A stretch of DNA of 64,000 nt from Corynebacterium sp. CNCTC7651. GTDB taxonomy: Bacteria > Actinomycetota > Actinomycetes > Mycobacteriales > Mycobacteriaceae. The translations under genes were made by a program, and so were the position numbers. Positions 9,106 through 17,911 of the stretch are shown one piece after another (positions within the stretch are counted from its first letter, which is position 1; every line of letters begins with the position of its first letter). The DNA is taken from NCBI RefSeq assembly GCF_021496665.1, contig NZ_CP071246.1, positions 1,426,001-1,490,000 on the forward strand, read 5' to 3'. Below the pieces are notes generated by a model that did not search any database, was not told the origin of the DNA, and saw only the letters and a program-made list of their open reading frames with translations.

Positions 9106-10640
9106 GCCGCCACCCCTTCCGCGGAGACGTTACGCAGGTTGAACGCCTCGGCAGCATGCCCGATGTGCGGCAGGGCCTCCCCCTCAAGATCCGCCAACGT
9201 CCACGCGAGTTTGAGCACCCGGTCCACCCCACGCTGGGTTAGGGACCGATCCACCAACTTCGATTCCAAAAACGCCGTCACGTCCTCCCCCGGAGGAAAC
9301 TGCTTCCGCAGCGCCGCCGGATGCACGAGGGCGTTGGTGACGTGCCCGAGCCCGCCGCGCCCCCACCGCGCCGCTGCCCGCTCGCGCGCCGCAGCCACAC
9401 GCTCCGCAATCACCGCGGAGGGCTCCGCCTCCACAGCGCTGAACACAGCCGACTGTGCCGAGGTCTGGATGAAAATGTCCAACCGGTCCCGCAACGGGCC
9501 CGAGACATTAGACAGGTGTTTCGCTCGCGTGCCGCCCGAGCACGTGCACCGAGCCCCTTCCTTGCCGCACTTGCACGGGTTGGCAGCCATCACCAGCTGA
9601 AACTGTGCCGGGTAGCGGATCTGCCGCTTCCCCCGCACCAATGTCACCTGGCCGGATTCCAGCGGCATCCGCAGCTCATCCAGCACCGCCGAGGCAATCT
9701 CACTCGCCTCATCCAAGAACAGCACCCCGTTGTGGGCCTGGCTCACCGCGCCGGGCAGCGGCACGCCCGAGCCGCCGCCGACCATGCCTGCTCTGCTTAT
9801 CGACGGATGCGGGGCAACGAACGGCCGCACCTTGACGACGCTGCCGCGGGAGACGCCTGCCGCCGAGTGCAACGCAGTTGTCTCGATCTGCTCGGCGACA
9901 CTCAGCGGCGGCAGAATCGACGGCAACCGCTCTGCCAGCATGGATTTTCCTGAACCTGGCGGGCCCACCATCATCACGTGGTGCCCGCCCGCAGCTGCCA
10001 CCTCCATCGCGCGGCGCTCATGCGCCTGGCCCGCAATATCGGCGAAATCCGGCGGCGCAGCGGCTGCCATTGGCGAGGCGGGCACGCGAATTGCCTGCTC
10101 TAGGGCAGCTCCACCGTGCAGCCAGTGCCAGACCTGCACCAAGGAGTCCGCGACGAGAATGTTGCCGTCATTCAGCAGCGCAGCCTCCTGGGCGTTCGCT
10201 CTGGGCACGATCACGGTTTCGATGGCGCTCTCGCTCTGCTCCCGCTCACGGGCGGCCTTGAGCAGCATGGGCAAAATCCCCTCGACGCGCCGCAGGGACC
10301 CGTCCAGGGCGAGCTCCCCCATCACCATGGTCGTGCTCAGGCTGGAGCGAAACTCCGGATCCAGGCTGCACAGCACCGTCAACGCAATCGGCAGATCAAA
10401 ATGCGAGCCGGCCTTTGGCAAGTGGGCGGGCGATAAGGACACCATGATCCTGGTGCGCGGCCATGGCAGACCGGAGTTCGCCACCGCAGTGCGGATCCGC
10501 TCGCGCGATTCTTTCACGGCCGCGTCGCCCAGCCCTACCATCTGCATGCCCGGCAGGCCAGGGCCGACGTTCGCCTCCACGGTGACCATGTGGGCGGCCA
10601 CGCCCTCCACCGTTGCGGTGCGTGAACTAGCAAGCCCCAT
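9102..10640 (-). CDS. comM: Mg-chelatase-like AAA+ ATPase ComM/YifB
   Basis: Hexameric helicase that extends heteroduplex branches during transformation (known for ComM in gamma-proteobacteria). ATG 10640 (MGLASSRTATVEGVAAHMVTVEAN) is chosen over an upstream in-frame codon because conservation begins there; it gives 512 residues. There is an N-terminal Lon-protease-like ChlI domain, then Walker A GPPGSGKSMLAERLP (about 220), Walker B VLFLDEASE, a zinc-type pair in PCKCGKEGARCTC near 365, and a C-terminal Mg-chelatase domain. It overlaps yraN by 14 bp upstream and dprA by 4 bp downstream, one operon. Confidence 0.94.
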   Translation of the reverse strand: MGLASSRTATVEGVAAHMVTVEANVGPGLPGMQMVGLGDAAVKESRERIRTAVANSGLPWPRTRIMVSLSPAHLPKAGSHFDLPIALTVLCSLDPEFRSSLSTTMVMGELALDGSLRRVEGILPMLLKAAREREQSESAIETVIVPRANAQEAALLNDGNILVADSLVQVWHWLHGGAALEQAIRVPASPMAAAAPPDFADIAGQAHERRAMEVAAAGGHHVMMVGPPGSGKSMLAERLPSILPPLSVAEQIETTALHSAAGVSRGSVVKVRPFVAPHPSISRAGMVGGGSGVPLPGAVSQAHNGVLFLDEASEIASAVLDELRMPLESGQVTLVRGKRQIRYPAQFQLVMAANPCKCGKEGARCTCSGGTRAKHLSNVSGPLRDRLDIFIQTSAQSAVFSAVEAEPSAVIAERVAAARERAAARWGRGGLGHVTNALVHPAALRKQFPPGEDVTAFLESKLVDRSLTQRGVDRVLKLAWTLADLEGEALPHIGHAAEAFNLRNVSAEGVAA

Positions 10641-11088
10641 CTTCCACCCCCACAAATCGGGTGGCGGAATACTCCGCGCCGTTGAGCACGATCTCGACGA
10701 CGTCGAACCGCACGTCTGCATATCCTGCGCTGCGGTGGGACTCAGGCAGCCGCTCCAGCCATTCCGCGGCGCAGCGGCGCATGGTGGCGAGTTTCTTTGA
10801 ACCGACGGACTCCGCCCCGCCGTAGGAGCGGCCGCGGCGGGTCTTCACCTCCAGAAACACGAGGGTGCCGTCCGGTGCTTCCACCACGGCGTCAATCTCG
10901 CCGGCGCGGCAGCGTGCCCGGGTTTCTAGCGCCGTGTACCCGAGCTCCTGGTACCAGGCGACGGCGATCTGCTCGCCGGCAAGCCCGAGGGCGTACTGGT
11001 CCGCGACTTCGCTGGTGGGATGGCCCGGTGTGCCGGCAATAATGCCGCACGTGGTCATGGGTTCTTGGGTTGAGAGACTGTTGGTCAC
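10627..11088 (-). CDS. YraN/UPF0102-family nuclease-like protein
   Basis: Small protein of the UPF0102 family with a PD-(D/E)XK-like endonuclease fold; its cellular role is not settled. The motif core is visible as GYTALETRARCRAGEIDAVVEAPDGTLVFLEVKTRRG (residues about 50-86), with the acidic residues in GEIDAV and FLEVK expected for metal binding. It is 153 residues, with a GTG start at 11088 behind AGAGGAGA. It is first in the yraN-comM-dprA-xerC unit, as in mycobacteria. The 130-bp gap upstream could hold a promoter. Confidence 0.88.
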   Translation of the reverse strand: MTNSLSTQEPMTTCGIIAGTPGHPTSEVADQYALGLAGEQIAVAWYQELGYTALETRARCRAGEIDAVVEAPDGTLVFLEVKTRRGRSYGGAESVGSKKLATMRRCAAEWLERLPESHRSAGYADVRFDVVEIVLNGAEYSATRFVGVEDGAC

Positions 11089-11218
11089 GGAAATCTCCTC
11101 TTTTCGGATGTCTACAAGTTGCGGGTGTGCATACTTAGACTTCCGCCGAGGCTGTTTGGTTCCCTCTCAACCGAAATTTGTGCCAAATTCTTGTGCCGCG
11201 GCACGCGGCGCCAGACGC

Positions 11219-11527
11219 CTAGCGGTCCGGGAACGCGAGGTCAGGCTTGTCAAGCTCCTCGATGTTCACGTCCTTGTACGTAATCACGCGGACGTAGCGG
11301 ACAAAGCGCACGGCGCGGTACATGTCCCAGACCCAGCAGTCAGACATCCGCACTTCGTAGTACACGTCCTTGCCCTCGGTGTGCGGAATCAGCTCCACCG
11401 CGTTGGCCAGGTAAAAACGCCGGTCCGTCTCCACCACGTAGGAGAACTGGCTGGCCACGTCGCGGTACTCCCGGTACAGCGAGAGCTCTACCTCAGCCTC
11501 ATAGTTGTCCAGATCCTCAGCGCTCAT
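11219..11527 (-). CDS. DUF2469 family protein
   Basis: A 102-residue, acidic, actinobacteria-specific protein of unknown function. The sequence MSAEDLDNYEAEVELSLYREYRDVASQFSYVVETDRRFYLAN is highly conserved in the group. Tryptophan- and tyrosine-rich strands (SDCWVWDMYRAVRFVRYVRV) form the C-terminal half. No membrane segment or signal is present. The start overlaps the rnhB stop (ATGA), so it is coupled to RNase HII; this pairing holds across actinobacteria. Function not assigned. Confidence 0.92.
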   Translation of the reverse strand: MSAEDLDNYEAEVELSLYREYRDVASQFSYVVETDRRFYLANAVELIPHTEGKDVYYEVRMSDCWVWDMYRAVRFVRYVRVITYKDVNIEELDKPDLAFPDR

Positions 11528-12186
11528 TCACGCACCACCCCTCTGTAGACATCATTGGCCAGTCGGACGTTTGCATAACTATAACGGTGCTGCACGGTCG
11601 GCCCGTGGCGGCGCACCGCGTCCATATGCACCTGTGTGCTGTAGCCCTTGTGGCTTTCCAACCCGTACTCCGGATACTCCGTGGCCATGGCATCAATCAA
11701 CCTGTCACGGCTCACCTTGGCCAGTATGCTCGCGGCAGCGATGCACCGAGCCGTGTAGTCCCCGCCCACAACCGGGAGCTGGGGTACCGCCAGACCGGGG
11801 ACGCGAAACGCATCCATCAACACATACCCGGGGGCGACGCCGAGTGACGCCACCGCACGCCTCGCCCCATCCAGGTTCGCGGCTTGTACACCCCTGCGGT
11901 CGATCTCGCTGGCCGGGATGTGCACGACGGCATGGGCTGTTGCGGTGTGCAAGATAGCGTCGTAAAGCAGAGCCCTCGTGCGAGGGGTGAGCTGTTTGGA
12001 GTCGGTGAGCCCCTCCAGCTGCGGCAGCGGGCGAGGAGGAAGGATGCACGCCGCGACGGTGAGCGGGCCGAAGCACGCGCCGCGGCCGGCCTCGTCCACC
12101 CCCGCGACAGGCCCGAAGCCTGCCTTGTCCAAGGCAACCTCGAGGGTGCGCAGCTGCTTGAGCTTGCGCACACGCACCGGCGGCAT
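11524..12186 (-). CDS. rnhB: ribonuclease HII
   Basis: Cleaves RNA in RNA-DNA hybrids and single ribonucleotides misinserted in DNA. It is 220 residues. The catalytic motif GVDEAGRGACFGPLTVAA (about residues 30-47) carries Asp-Glu; the third acid is in YVLMDAFR (about 119), and a further Asp is near the KVSRDRLID segment. It lies 4 bp after lepB and overlaps the DUF2469 start, part of the rplS-lepB-rnhB unit. Confidence 0.95.
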   Translation of the reverse strand: MPPVRVRKLKQLRTLEVALDKAGFGPVAGVDEAGRGACFGPLTVAACILPPRPLPQLEGLTDSKQLTPRTRALLYDAILHTATAHAVVHIPASEIDRRGVQAANLDGARRAVASLGVAPGYVLMDAFRVPGLAVPQLPVVGGDYTARCIAAASILAKVSRDRLIDAMATEYPEYGLESHKGYSTQVHMDAVRRHGPTVQHRYSYANVRLANDVYRGVVRE

Positions 12187-12190
12187 GGAG

Positions 12191-13033
12191 CTACTGCTGG
12201 ATATCCGGGTCAGCGACGCCGCTCGCCCGGTCCAGCGGGAACACGATCGCCTTCACCTTGCCGCGGAGATTCTCCTTGGGAATGGTGCCCTGGAACTCGT
12301 CTCCCAGGTGGTAGCGCGAATCGGCGGAGGCGGTGCGGTTATCGCCCATCATGAAGTAATTGCCTTCCGGCACCGTGATTGGGCCGAAGTAGGCTCCGCC
12401 GCAGGCCTCGGAGCCAATCGCCTCATCCACCGGGTACGTCGGCGGCGATAGAACGTAGGACTGGTCGATGGGCTGGCCGTCCACCATCACGGCCGGGTCC
12501 CCCGCCTGGCAGGACACCGTCTGCCCGCCCTCGGCGATGATGCGCTTGACCAGGGTGTTTTCATCCTTGGGAACAAGGCCAACCCAAGAGCCGACCTCCT
12601 GCATCCCGCGGATGAACGTGTTGTCGGAGCGGTTGGAGTAGAACCCGGTATTCCAAGAATCGGTGCCCTTGAACACCACCACATCGCCCGGCTCAGGCTC
12701 ATTGAAGTAGTAGCTGACCTTTTCTACCAAGATGCGGTCGCCCGAACCGTCCTGGCCGTGCAGCGTGGGCTCCATAGAACCGGACGGGATGACGTACAGG
12801 CGGCCAATGAACGTCTGCAGCACGAACATGATCGCCAGCGTGAGCACGATGACCAGGGGGATCTCGATGTACCAGGGAGCCTGCTTGTCTTCTTCCTGCT
12901 TGACAGGCTGCACCGGAGCGGGCTGCACTGGCGCTGCCTGTACCGGCGCCGGTTGTGCTGGCACGGGCTGGCTGGGCCCAGGAGTGTTCGGCTGATTCAC
13001 GCGAGTCACTGTAACACCGCCACCAGCCTCCAC
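12191..13033 (-). CDS. lepB: signal peptidase I
   Basis: Membrane serine protease that removes Sec and Tat signal peptides. The 280-residue product has a cytoplasmic N-terminus rich in Pro-Ala-Gln-Pro-Val repeats (residues about 15-45), one transmembrane segment (IEIPLVIVLTLAIMFVLQTFI) and an extracytoplasmic catalytic domain. The domain carries the Ser nucleophile in IPSGSMEPTL, the Lys base in GDRILVEKVSYYF and box E GDNRTASADSRYH. The codon at 13033 is GTG with no clear ribosome-binding site; GTG codons at residues 9 and 12 are alternatives. It follows rplS after the terminator-like hairpin. Confidence 0.93.
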   Translation of the reverse strand: MEAGGGVTVTRVNQPNTPGPSQPVPAQPAPVQAAPVQPAPVQPVKQEEDKQAPWYIEIPLVIVLTLAIMFVLQTFIGRLYVIPSGSMEPTLHGQDGSGDRILVEKVSYYFNEPEPGDVVVFKGTDSWNTGFYSNRSDNTFIRGMQEVGSWVGLVPKDENTLVKRIIAEGGQTVSCQAGDPAVMVDGQPIDQSYVLSPPTYPVDEAIGSEACGGAYFGPITVPEGNYFMMGDNRTASADSRYHLGDEFQGTIPKENLRGKVKAIVFPLDRASGVADPDIQQ

Positions 13034-13036
13034 CCG

Positions 13037-13085
13037 AAAACAACAGCGCCCCGCCTCCCAGCTGTGCTGGAAAACGGGACGCTGT
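13037..13085 (-). terminator. terminator-like hairpin downstream of rplS
   Basis: An 11-bp imperfect stem pairs 13043-13053 with 13075-13085 and is followed on the minus strand by a short T run (complement of 13037-13040). A second, perfect 6-bp hairpin (GACCCC/GGGGTC, 13097-13112) lies between it and the rplS stop. Together they may reduce read-through into lepB. Confidence 0.55.
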
Positions 13086-13117
13086 GAAGCATGTGCGACC
13101 CCAATCGGGGTCTGCGA

Positions 13118-13465
13118 TTAGCGGCGCTCCTTGATGCGGGCAGCCTTGCCGCGCAGGTCGCGCATGTAGTACAGCTTTGCGCGACGGACCTTACCGCGGC
13201 GGACAACGTCGATCTTCTCGATGTTCGGGGAGTGCACCGGGAAGGTACGCTCCACGCCGATGCCGAAGGAGATCTTGCGCACCGTGAAGGTCTCACGGAT
13301 GCCAGCACCCTGGCGGCGCACCACGAAACCGGTGAAGATCTGGGTACGGGTCACGTTGCCCTCAATAACCTTGACATGCACGTCAAGGGTGTCGCCCGGG
13401 CGGAAGTCAGGGATATCGTCGCGCAGCTGGCCTGCGTCTACAAGGTCAATGATGCCGTTGCTCAT
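13118..13465 (-). CDS. rplS: 50S ribosomal protein L19
   Basis: Large-subunit protein at the 30S interface. It is 115 residues, the standard length, starting [33 protein letters not shown] and ending in the basic tail [25 protein letters not shown]. Conserved [21 protein letters not shown] is present. It starts the rplS-lepB-rnhB-DUF2469 block; the 114-bp gap to tex should hold its promoter. Confidence 0.97.
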   Translation of the reverse strand: MSNGIIDLVDAGQLRDDIPDFRPGDTLDVHVKVIEGNVTRTQIFTGFVVRRQGAGIRETFTVRKISFGIGVERTFPVHSPNIEKIDVVRRGKVRRAKLYYMRDLRGKAARIKERR

Positions 13466-13579
13466 GGCAGCGTTCCTTTACGTTTACGGACAGAGGACCC
13501 TAGCGGCTTTTCCCTCCATCGGGCGCTCGGCTGGTTCGTGTCGTGTACAACAACCCGGACAACCTTACATATCTGCCGG

Positions 13580-15898
13580 TCAGTTACCAAATCCCGCCCG
13601 CTTCAACGCATCCGCCATGGAGCCTTGCGCTTCACGACGATCACCCCCGCGCCCGCGCTTTCCCTCCCCGCGCGACTGCTGGGAGTGCTGGGGCTTCTGG
13701 GCCCGTTGCGGTTTACCGGACTGGCATTTGCCGGGCTGGCCTTTACCGGACTGCCCAGGTTCGTCATCGAGCCGGAGGCTCAGCCCGATCCTGCTGCGGG
13801 CAACGTCCACATCCATGACCTTGACTTTCACCACATCACCGGAACGCACCACGTCATGCGGGTCGGAAACGAAGCGGTTCGACATCGCGGAGACATGGAC
13901 CAGGCCGTCCTGGTGCACGCCCACATCCACGAATGCGCCAAAGGCTGCCACGTTGGTCACTGTCCCTTCCAAGATCATGCCCGGCTGCAAGTCCTTGACC
14001 TCGTGCACGCCTACCTTGAACGTGGCGGTCTTGAACTCCGGGCGCGGATCGCGGCCGGGTTTGTCCAGCTCGGCGAGGATGTCGGTGACCGTCGGCACGC
14101 CGAAGTGCTCGTCCGCGAAGTCCGCAGGTGCAAGGCGGCTGAGCACCGCGGTGTTGCCGATCAGCTGGTCGGTTGCCAGGCCCGTCGCCGCTGCCACGCG
14201 CTCCACCACCGGGTACGCCTCCGGGTGCACCGCGGACGCGTCGAGCGGGTTCGCGCCGCCTTGAATGCGCAGGAAGCCCGCGGCCTGTTCGAACGCTTTG
14301 GGCCCGAGGCGCGGGACCTTGCCCAGCTCCTTGCGGGTGGAGAAAGAACCGTGCTCGTCCCTGTAGGCCACGATGTTCTTGGCCACGGTGCCGGACAGGC
14401 CCGCCACGCGCTCCAAAAGCGGCGCCGACGCGGTGTTCACGTCCACGCCAACCGAGTTCACGGCATCTTCCACCACCGCGTCCAGGGTGCGGGCGAGCGC
14501 CGTCTGGTTCACGTCGTGCTGGTACTGGCCCACGCCAATCGCCTTCGGGTCCACTTTCACCAGCTCCGCGAGCGGGTCCTGCAAGCGGCGCGCGATGGAC
14601 ACCGCGGAGCGAAGCGACACATCCATATCCGGGAATTCCTCCGCCGCGATAGCGCTTGCAGAGTACACGGATGCACCGGATTCGGACACCACGACCGGGG
14701 TGGGACGTGCCCCGCCTGCCTGGGCAATCAGGTCCGCCACCTCGCCCGCAAGCTTCTCCGACTCGCGCGACGCAGTGCCGTTACCGACGGCGATCAGCTC
14801 CACACCGTGTTGCGCTGCCAGGTGTGCAAGCGCGTCGCGGGCCGCGTCCCAGCGGTTCTGCGGCTGGTGCGGGTACACGATGGTGGTGTCCAGCACCTTG
14901 CCGGTGCCGTCCACCACCGCACACTTCACGCCGTTGCGGTAGCCGGGGTCCAGCGCCAGCGTTGCGCGCTGGCCGGCCGGTGCCGCGAGCAACACGTCGC
15001 GCAGGTTGGTCTTGAACACCTCGAGCGCCCCGGCCTCCGCCTTTTCCTTCAGGCGCACGCGCGTATCCAGGTTGGCAGAAACCTGCAGCTTGGTGCGCCA
15101 GCCCCAGCGCACCGCCTTCTTCACCCACTCGCTGTCCGGCAGGTCAAAGGCTCGCGAGATCATCCCCTCGTAGACGGCGTCTTCCCCCGGCTCGAAATCC
15201 AGGGCCAGCACGCCTTCCGCCTCGCCGCGGAAGAGTGCCAAGATGCGGTGGCTGGGCAGCGTGGCAAAAGGCTCGGAGAATTCGAAGTAGTCCGCGAACT
15301 TCGCGCCCTCCGCCTCCTTGCCCTCGACCACGCCGGCGCGCATCGTGCCTTCCTTGTACACGCGGTCTCGCACCTGGCCCACAAGGTCCGCGTCGGTGGC
15401 AAACCGGTCCACCAGAATCGCTCGCGCACCGTCGAGCACCGCTTTTACGTCAGCAAAGCCTTCAGTCACGTACTGTGCAGCAGCGGCCTCCGGGTCGACG
15501 GCTGGATCCTCCACGAGCAAGCGCTCCAGCGGCTCGAGCCCCGCCTCTCGCGCGATATCGGCCTTGGTCTTGCGGCGTTTCTTGAACGGCAGGTAGAGGT
15601 CCTCAACCCGCGCCTTGGTATCGGCGGCGAGGATGTCGCTCCGGAGACCGTCGTCAAGCTTGCCCTGCTCCTCAATGCTGGCCAGGACGGCGTCCTTGCG
15701 CTCCGCCAGCTCCACGAGGTAGGCGTTGCGCTCCTCGATGTGGCGCAGCTGAGCATCGTCCAAACCTCCCGTAGCTTCCTTGCGGTAGCGGGAGATGAAA
15801 GGGACGGTGTTGCCCTCTGCGAGCAGGGTCAGCGCCTGTGCAACCTGATGGTCTTTGACGTTCAGTTCTTTCGCGATGGTGGCTGCGATTGATGTCAT
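13580..15898 (-). CDS. tex: Tex-family RNA-binding transcription accessory protein
   Basis: Large multidomain nucleic-acid-binding protein related to eukaryotic Spt6; its bacterial role is incompletely known (toxin-gene expression, RNA handling). The 772 residues show an N-terminal helical region, a YqgF/RuvX-like RNase H fold (ATLALDPGYRNGVKCAVVD near 320), helix-hairpin-helix repeats (VNTASAPLLERVAGLSGTVAKNIVAYRDEHG, about 495-525) and a C-terminal S1 domain (GMILEGTVTNVAAFGAFVDVGVHQDGLVHVS, about 635-665). A basic Gln/Lys/Arg-rich tail of about 70 residues follows. Its start overlaps the trmD stop (ATGA), an order conserved in some corynebacteria. Confidence 0.95.
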   Translation of the reverse strand: MTSIAATIAKELNVKDHQVAQALTLLAEGNTVPFISRYRKEATGGLDDAQLRHIEERNAYLVELAERKDAVLASIEEQGKLDDGLRSDILAADTKARVEDLYLPFKKRRKTKADIAREAGLEPLERLLVEDPAVDPEAAAAQYVTEGFADVKAVLDGARAILVDRFATDADLVGQVRDRVYKEGTMRAGVVEGKEAEGAKFADYFEFSEPFATLPSHRILALFRGEAEGVLALDFEPGEDAVYEGMISRAFDLPDSEWVKKAVRWGWRTKLQVSANLDTRVRLKEKAEAGALEVFKTNLRDVLLAAPAGQRATLALDPGYRNGVKCAVVDGTGKVLDTTIVYPHQPQNRWDAARDALAHLAAQHGVELIAVGNGTASRESEKLAGEVADLIAQAGGARPTPVVVSESGASVYSASAIAAEEFPDMDVSLRSAVSIARRLQDPLAELVKVDPKAIGVGQYQHDVNQTALARTLDAVVEDAVNSVGVDVNTASAPLLERVAGLSGTVAKNIVAYRDEHGSFSTRKELGKVPRLGPKAFEQAAGFLRIQGGANPLDASAVHPEAYPVVERVAAATGLATDQLIGNTAVLSRLAPADFADEHFGVPTVTDILAELDKPGRDPRPEFKTATFKVGVHEVKDLQPGMILEGTVTNVAAFGAFVDVGVHQDGLVHVSAMSNRFVSDPHDVVRSGDVVKVKVMDVDVARSRIGLSLRLDDEPGQSGKGQPGKCQSGKPQRAQKPQHSQQSRGEGKRGRGGDRREAQGSMADALKRAGFGN

Positions 15899-17067
15899 TC
15901 GGGCGATACTACTGTGGTGCCGTACCAGAGGGTGCCCTCGGGGAGGGCCGCGGCCACAGCAACCGTCGCCTGGGCGAGCGGCAGCGCCGTGCGCCCCGTG
16001 ACCGTCAGACTGCGGGTGGTGTGCAGCGGCGGGTGCCCGTGCTCGAGCTCGTACTGCTGCTCCAGCATCGGCGGCTCGAAGCAGACATCCCCGCCCTCCT
16101 CACCGAGTGCGACGGAGGCCACCACGTACCCGGCCTTCTTCAGCGCGCGCCGCATCCGCTTTTCGACGTTCAAATTCCACCGCCCGGGATCCACAATCAC
16201 GTCCAACTTTGTCGTGACATCACGGGCATTCAGCATGAATGCGTCTTCCTCACTCAGCTCCGTCTGCGCCAGCAGGTCCGGGCGCACCGCGCGCGTGCGC
16301 TTCAGGGATTGCTCCCGCCGCCACGCGGCAACCTTGGCGTGGTCCCCGGAGGTCAGCACCGCCGGTGCCTCGATGCCGCGCCACACGCGGGGTTTCGTGT
16401 AACTCGGCCCCTCGAGCAGCCCGTCGGAGAAGCTGTCTTCCTCGTGGCTTTCGGTGTTGCCGAGCACTCCGGGGATCAGACGCGTGACCGCCTCGGCGAT
16501 GACAAGCACCGCCACTTCCCCGCCGATGAGCACGTAGTCCCCGATAGAAACCTCGCGCACACGGTACCGCTGCGAAGCGTCTTCGAACACCCGCTGGTCA
16601 ATGCCCTCGTAGCGCCCGCAGGCGAAAACGATGTGCTCTTCACGGGACCATGCCTGCGCCTGCGCTTGCGTGAAGGGCGAGCCCGCGGGCGTTGGCACGA
16701 TGAGCAGCGGCAACGCGGGGTTTTCACCCTCTTGCACATCCGCCGCGTCGTACGGCCGGGCGGCCACAGCCGCCACATCATCGTGGCGGAGTTTGTCGTT
16801 ACGGTGCGCCGCAGCGGTGGTCAGTGTCTCGCCTGCGCGTCCTGCTGCGACGTCGTCAAGCGCGGGGCCCCAGACCTCCGGCTTCATCACCATGCCGGGC
16901 CCGCCGCCCAGCGGCGGCGCGTCGACGGATTTGTGGTTCCCCGTCGCCCAATCACGCAGGTCGTGCACCCCGACTTCCAGGATGCCCTGCTCGATCGCTT
17001 TGCCCAGCAGCGCGTGGCGCAGCGGTTCAAGGTACTCGGGGAAGATCGTGATCGCGTCAATCCTCAT
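15895..17067 (-). CDS. trmD: tRNA (guanine(37)-N1)-methyltransferase with C-terminal extension
   Basis: SPOUT methyltransferase that makes m1G37, preventing +1 frameshifting. The TrmD part covers residues 1 to about 285: MRIDAITIFPEYLEPLRHALLGKA, PPLGGGPGMVMKPE, the trefoil-knot SAM site CGRYEGIDQRV and VSIGDYVLIGGE, and the C-terminal WRREQSLKRT helix. The protein continues for about 105 more residues (from VTTKLDVIVDPGRWNLNVE to WYGTTVVSPE), so it is 390 residues against about 230-280 in relatives. The extension has no methionine near its beginning and no family I recognise. It may be a real fused domain or a neighbour joined in assembly. It is 9 bp after rimM and overlaps the tex start. 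Confidence 0.93.
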   Translation of the reverse strand: MRIDAITIFPEYLEPLRHALLGKAIEQGILEVGVHDLRDWATGNHKSVDAPPLGGGPGMVMKPEVWGPALDDVAAGRAGETLTTAAAHRNDKLRHDDVAAVAARPYDAADVQEGENPALPLLIVPTPAGSPFTQAQAQAWSREEHIVFACGRYEGIDQRVFEDASQRYRVREVSIGDYVLIGGEVAVLVIAEAVTRLIPGVLGNTESHEEDSFSDGLLEGPSYTKPRVWRGIEAPAVLTSGDHAKVAAWRREQSLKRTRAVRPDLLAQTELSEEDAFMLNARDVTTKLDVIVDPGRWNLNVEKRMRRALKKAGYVVASVALGEEGGDVCFEPPMLEQQYELEHGHPPLHTTRSLTVTGRTALPLAQATVAVAAALPEGTLWYGTTVVSPE

Positions 17068-17076
17068 AGCGCAGCC

Positions 17077-17577
17077 CTACAGATCCAGCAGCCCATGCGG
17101 CGGCGTGATCTCCAGGTACCCCTCCTCCAGGTCAACCTCGGGCACGATGTCCAGCACAAACGGGATGAGTACCTCACGGCCGTCGTGCGCAACCTCGAGG
17201 ATCTTGCGGTTCGGCGTGTCCATGACACCGGTGACCTCGCCGATCTCATCGCCGTCCATACGCACCTTGAGGCCGATGAGCTCGTGGTCGTAGTACTCGT
17301 CCGAGTCTTCATCGCGCTCCAGCGGCGGGGCGAAGAACTGCATGCCGCGCAGGCTGTCGGCCGCGGTGCGGTCCGGGATCTCCTCGAATGTGACCAGCAG
17401 GCGCTGCTGGTGCGGACGCACGGACTTTACCGTGAGGTCACGCTCCTTGCCCGTCTGACGGCCGTGCAGGACCTCTCCTACCGCAAAGTAGACGTCCTCA
17501 TCTTCGGCGAGCACCTCGATGGCCACCTCGCCCTTGACCCCGTGGGACTTCACTACCTTGCCAATGCGCAGCTCCAT
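17077..17577 (-). CDS. rimM: ribosome maturation factor RimM
   Basis: Binds S19 and assists 30S head assembly. ATG 17577 (MELRIGKVVKSHGVKGEVAIEV) is the start because RimM homologues begin at this strand; the frame upstream is open but unconserved and runs through the palindromic repeat at 17.7 kb. It is 166 residues, with the N-terminal RimM domain (IGKVVKSHGVKGEV, then LVTFEEIPDRTAADSLRGMQFF) and a PRC-barrel (YYDHELIGLKVRMDGDEIGEVTGVMD, ending IVPEVDLEEGYLEITPPHGLLDL). It lies directly before trmD. Confidence 0.95.
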   Translation of the reverse strand: MELRIGKVVKSHGVKGEVAIEVLAEDEDVYFAVGEVLHGRQTGKERDLTVKSVRPHQQRLLVTFEEIPDRTAADSLRGMQFFAPPLERDEDSDEYYDHELIGLKVRMDGDEIGEVTGVMDTPNRKILEVAHDGREVLIPFVLDIVPEVDLEEGYLEITPPHGLLDL

Positions 17578-17634
17578 GCGGGTCAAATCTACCAGTGGCG
17601 GCGAGCAAACCCGGCGGAGAGACCGGCGGCACTC

Positions 17635-17784
17635 AGGGGCATAATCCCTGGTCACGTTCAGGGGCATGTATTTAGATCGATAACTGCAGGTCAGCGATTT
17701 TTGGCCCAAATGGGCCCGCCAGCGTGAATACAATTCTGACCTGTAATCATGCCCCTAAACACATGCCCCTAAACACATGCCCCA
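17635..17784. repeat. nested inverted-repeat element between rpsP and rimM
   Basis: A near-symmetric element about 97 bp long is seen. The outer arms are AGGGGCATG (17660-17668) and CATGCCCCT (17748-17756), the inner arms CAGGTCAG (17687-17694) and CTGACCTG (17736-17743), with a central GGCCC-AAAT-GGGCC hairpin (17703-17716). Extra copies of the outer octamer flank it: AGGGGCAT at 17635-17642, and ATGCCCCT or a near match at 17763 and 17777 in tandem 14-bp spacing. It contains no gene. It could be a small palindromic mobile element, a cluster of protein sites or an RNA structure. Confidence 0.6.
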
Positions 17785-17862
17785 GAACGGCGGCGAGACC
17801 TGCGGCGTGCAGCAACGCTGCGGGTGCGAGCGAGGGTGCTGGTCAAGTGAACGTCGAAAAGC

Positions 17863-17891
17863 AAAAATGCCCAGCGCACAAACGCTGGGCA
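17863..17891 (-). terminator. Rho-independent terminator after rpsP
   Basis: A perfect 9-bp stem (TGCCCAGCG at 17868-17876, CGCTGGGCA at 17883-17891) with a 6-nt loop is followed on the minus strand by TTTTT. It starts about 20 bp past the rpsP stop. The 11-mer GCTTTTCGACG (17852-17862) comes directly after the T tract, so rimM-trmD-tex should use a separate promoter. Confidence 0.85.
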
Positions 17892-17911
17892 CGTGGAACG
17901 GGGAAGGCAGA

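Noticed and set aside
13091-15892. 933-residue plus-strand open frame antisense to tex and rplS
   Set aside because: A shadow of high-GC codon bias; the minus-strand genes are well-known families covering the same bases.
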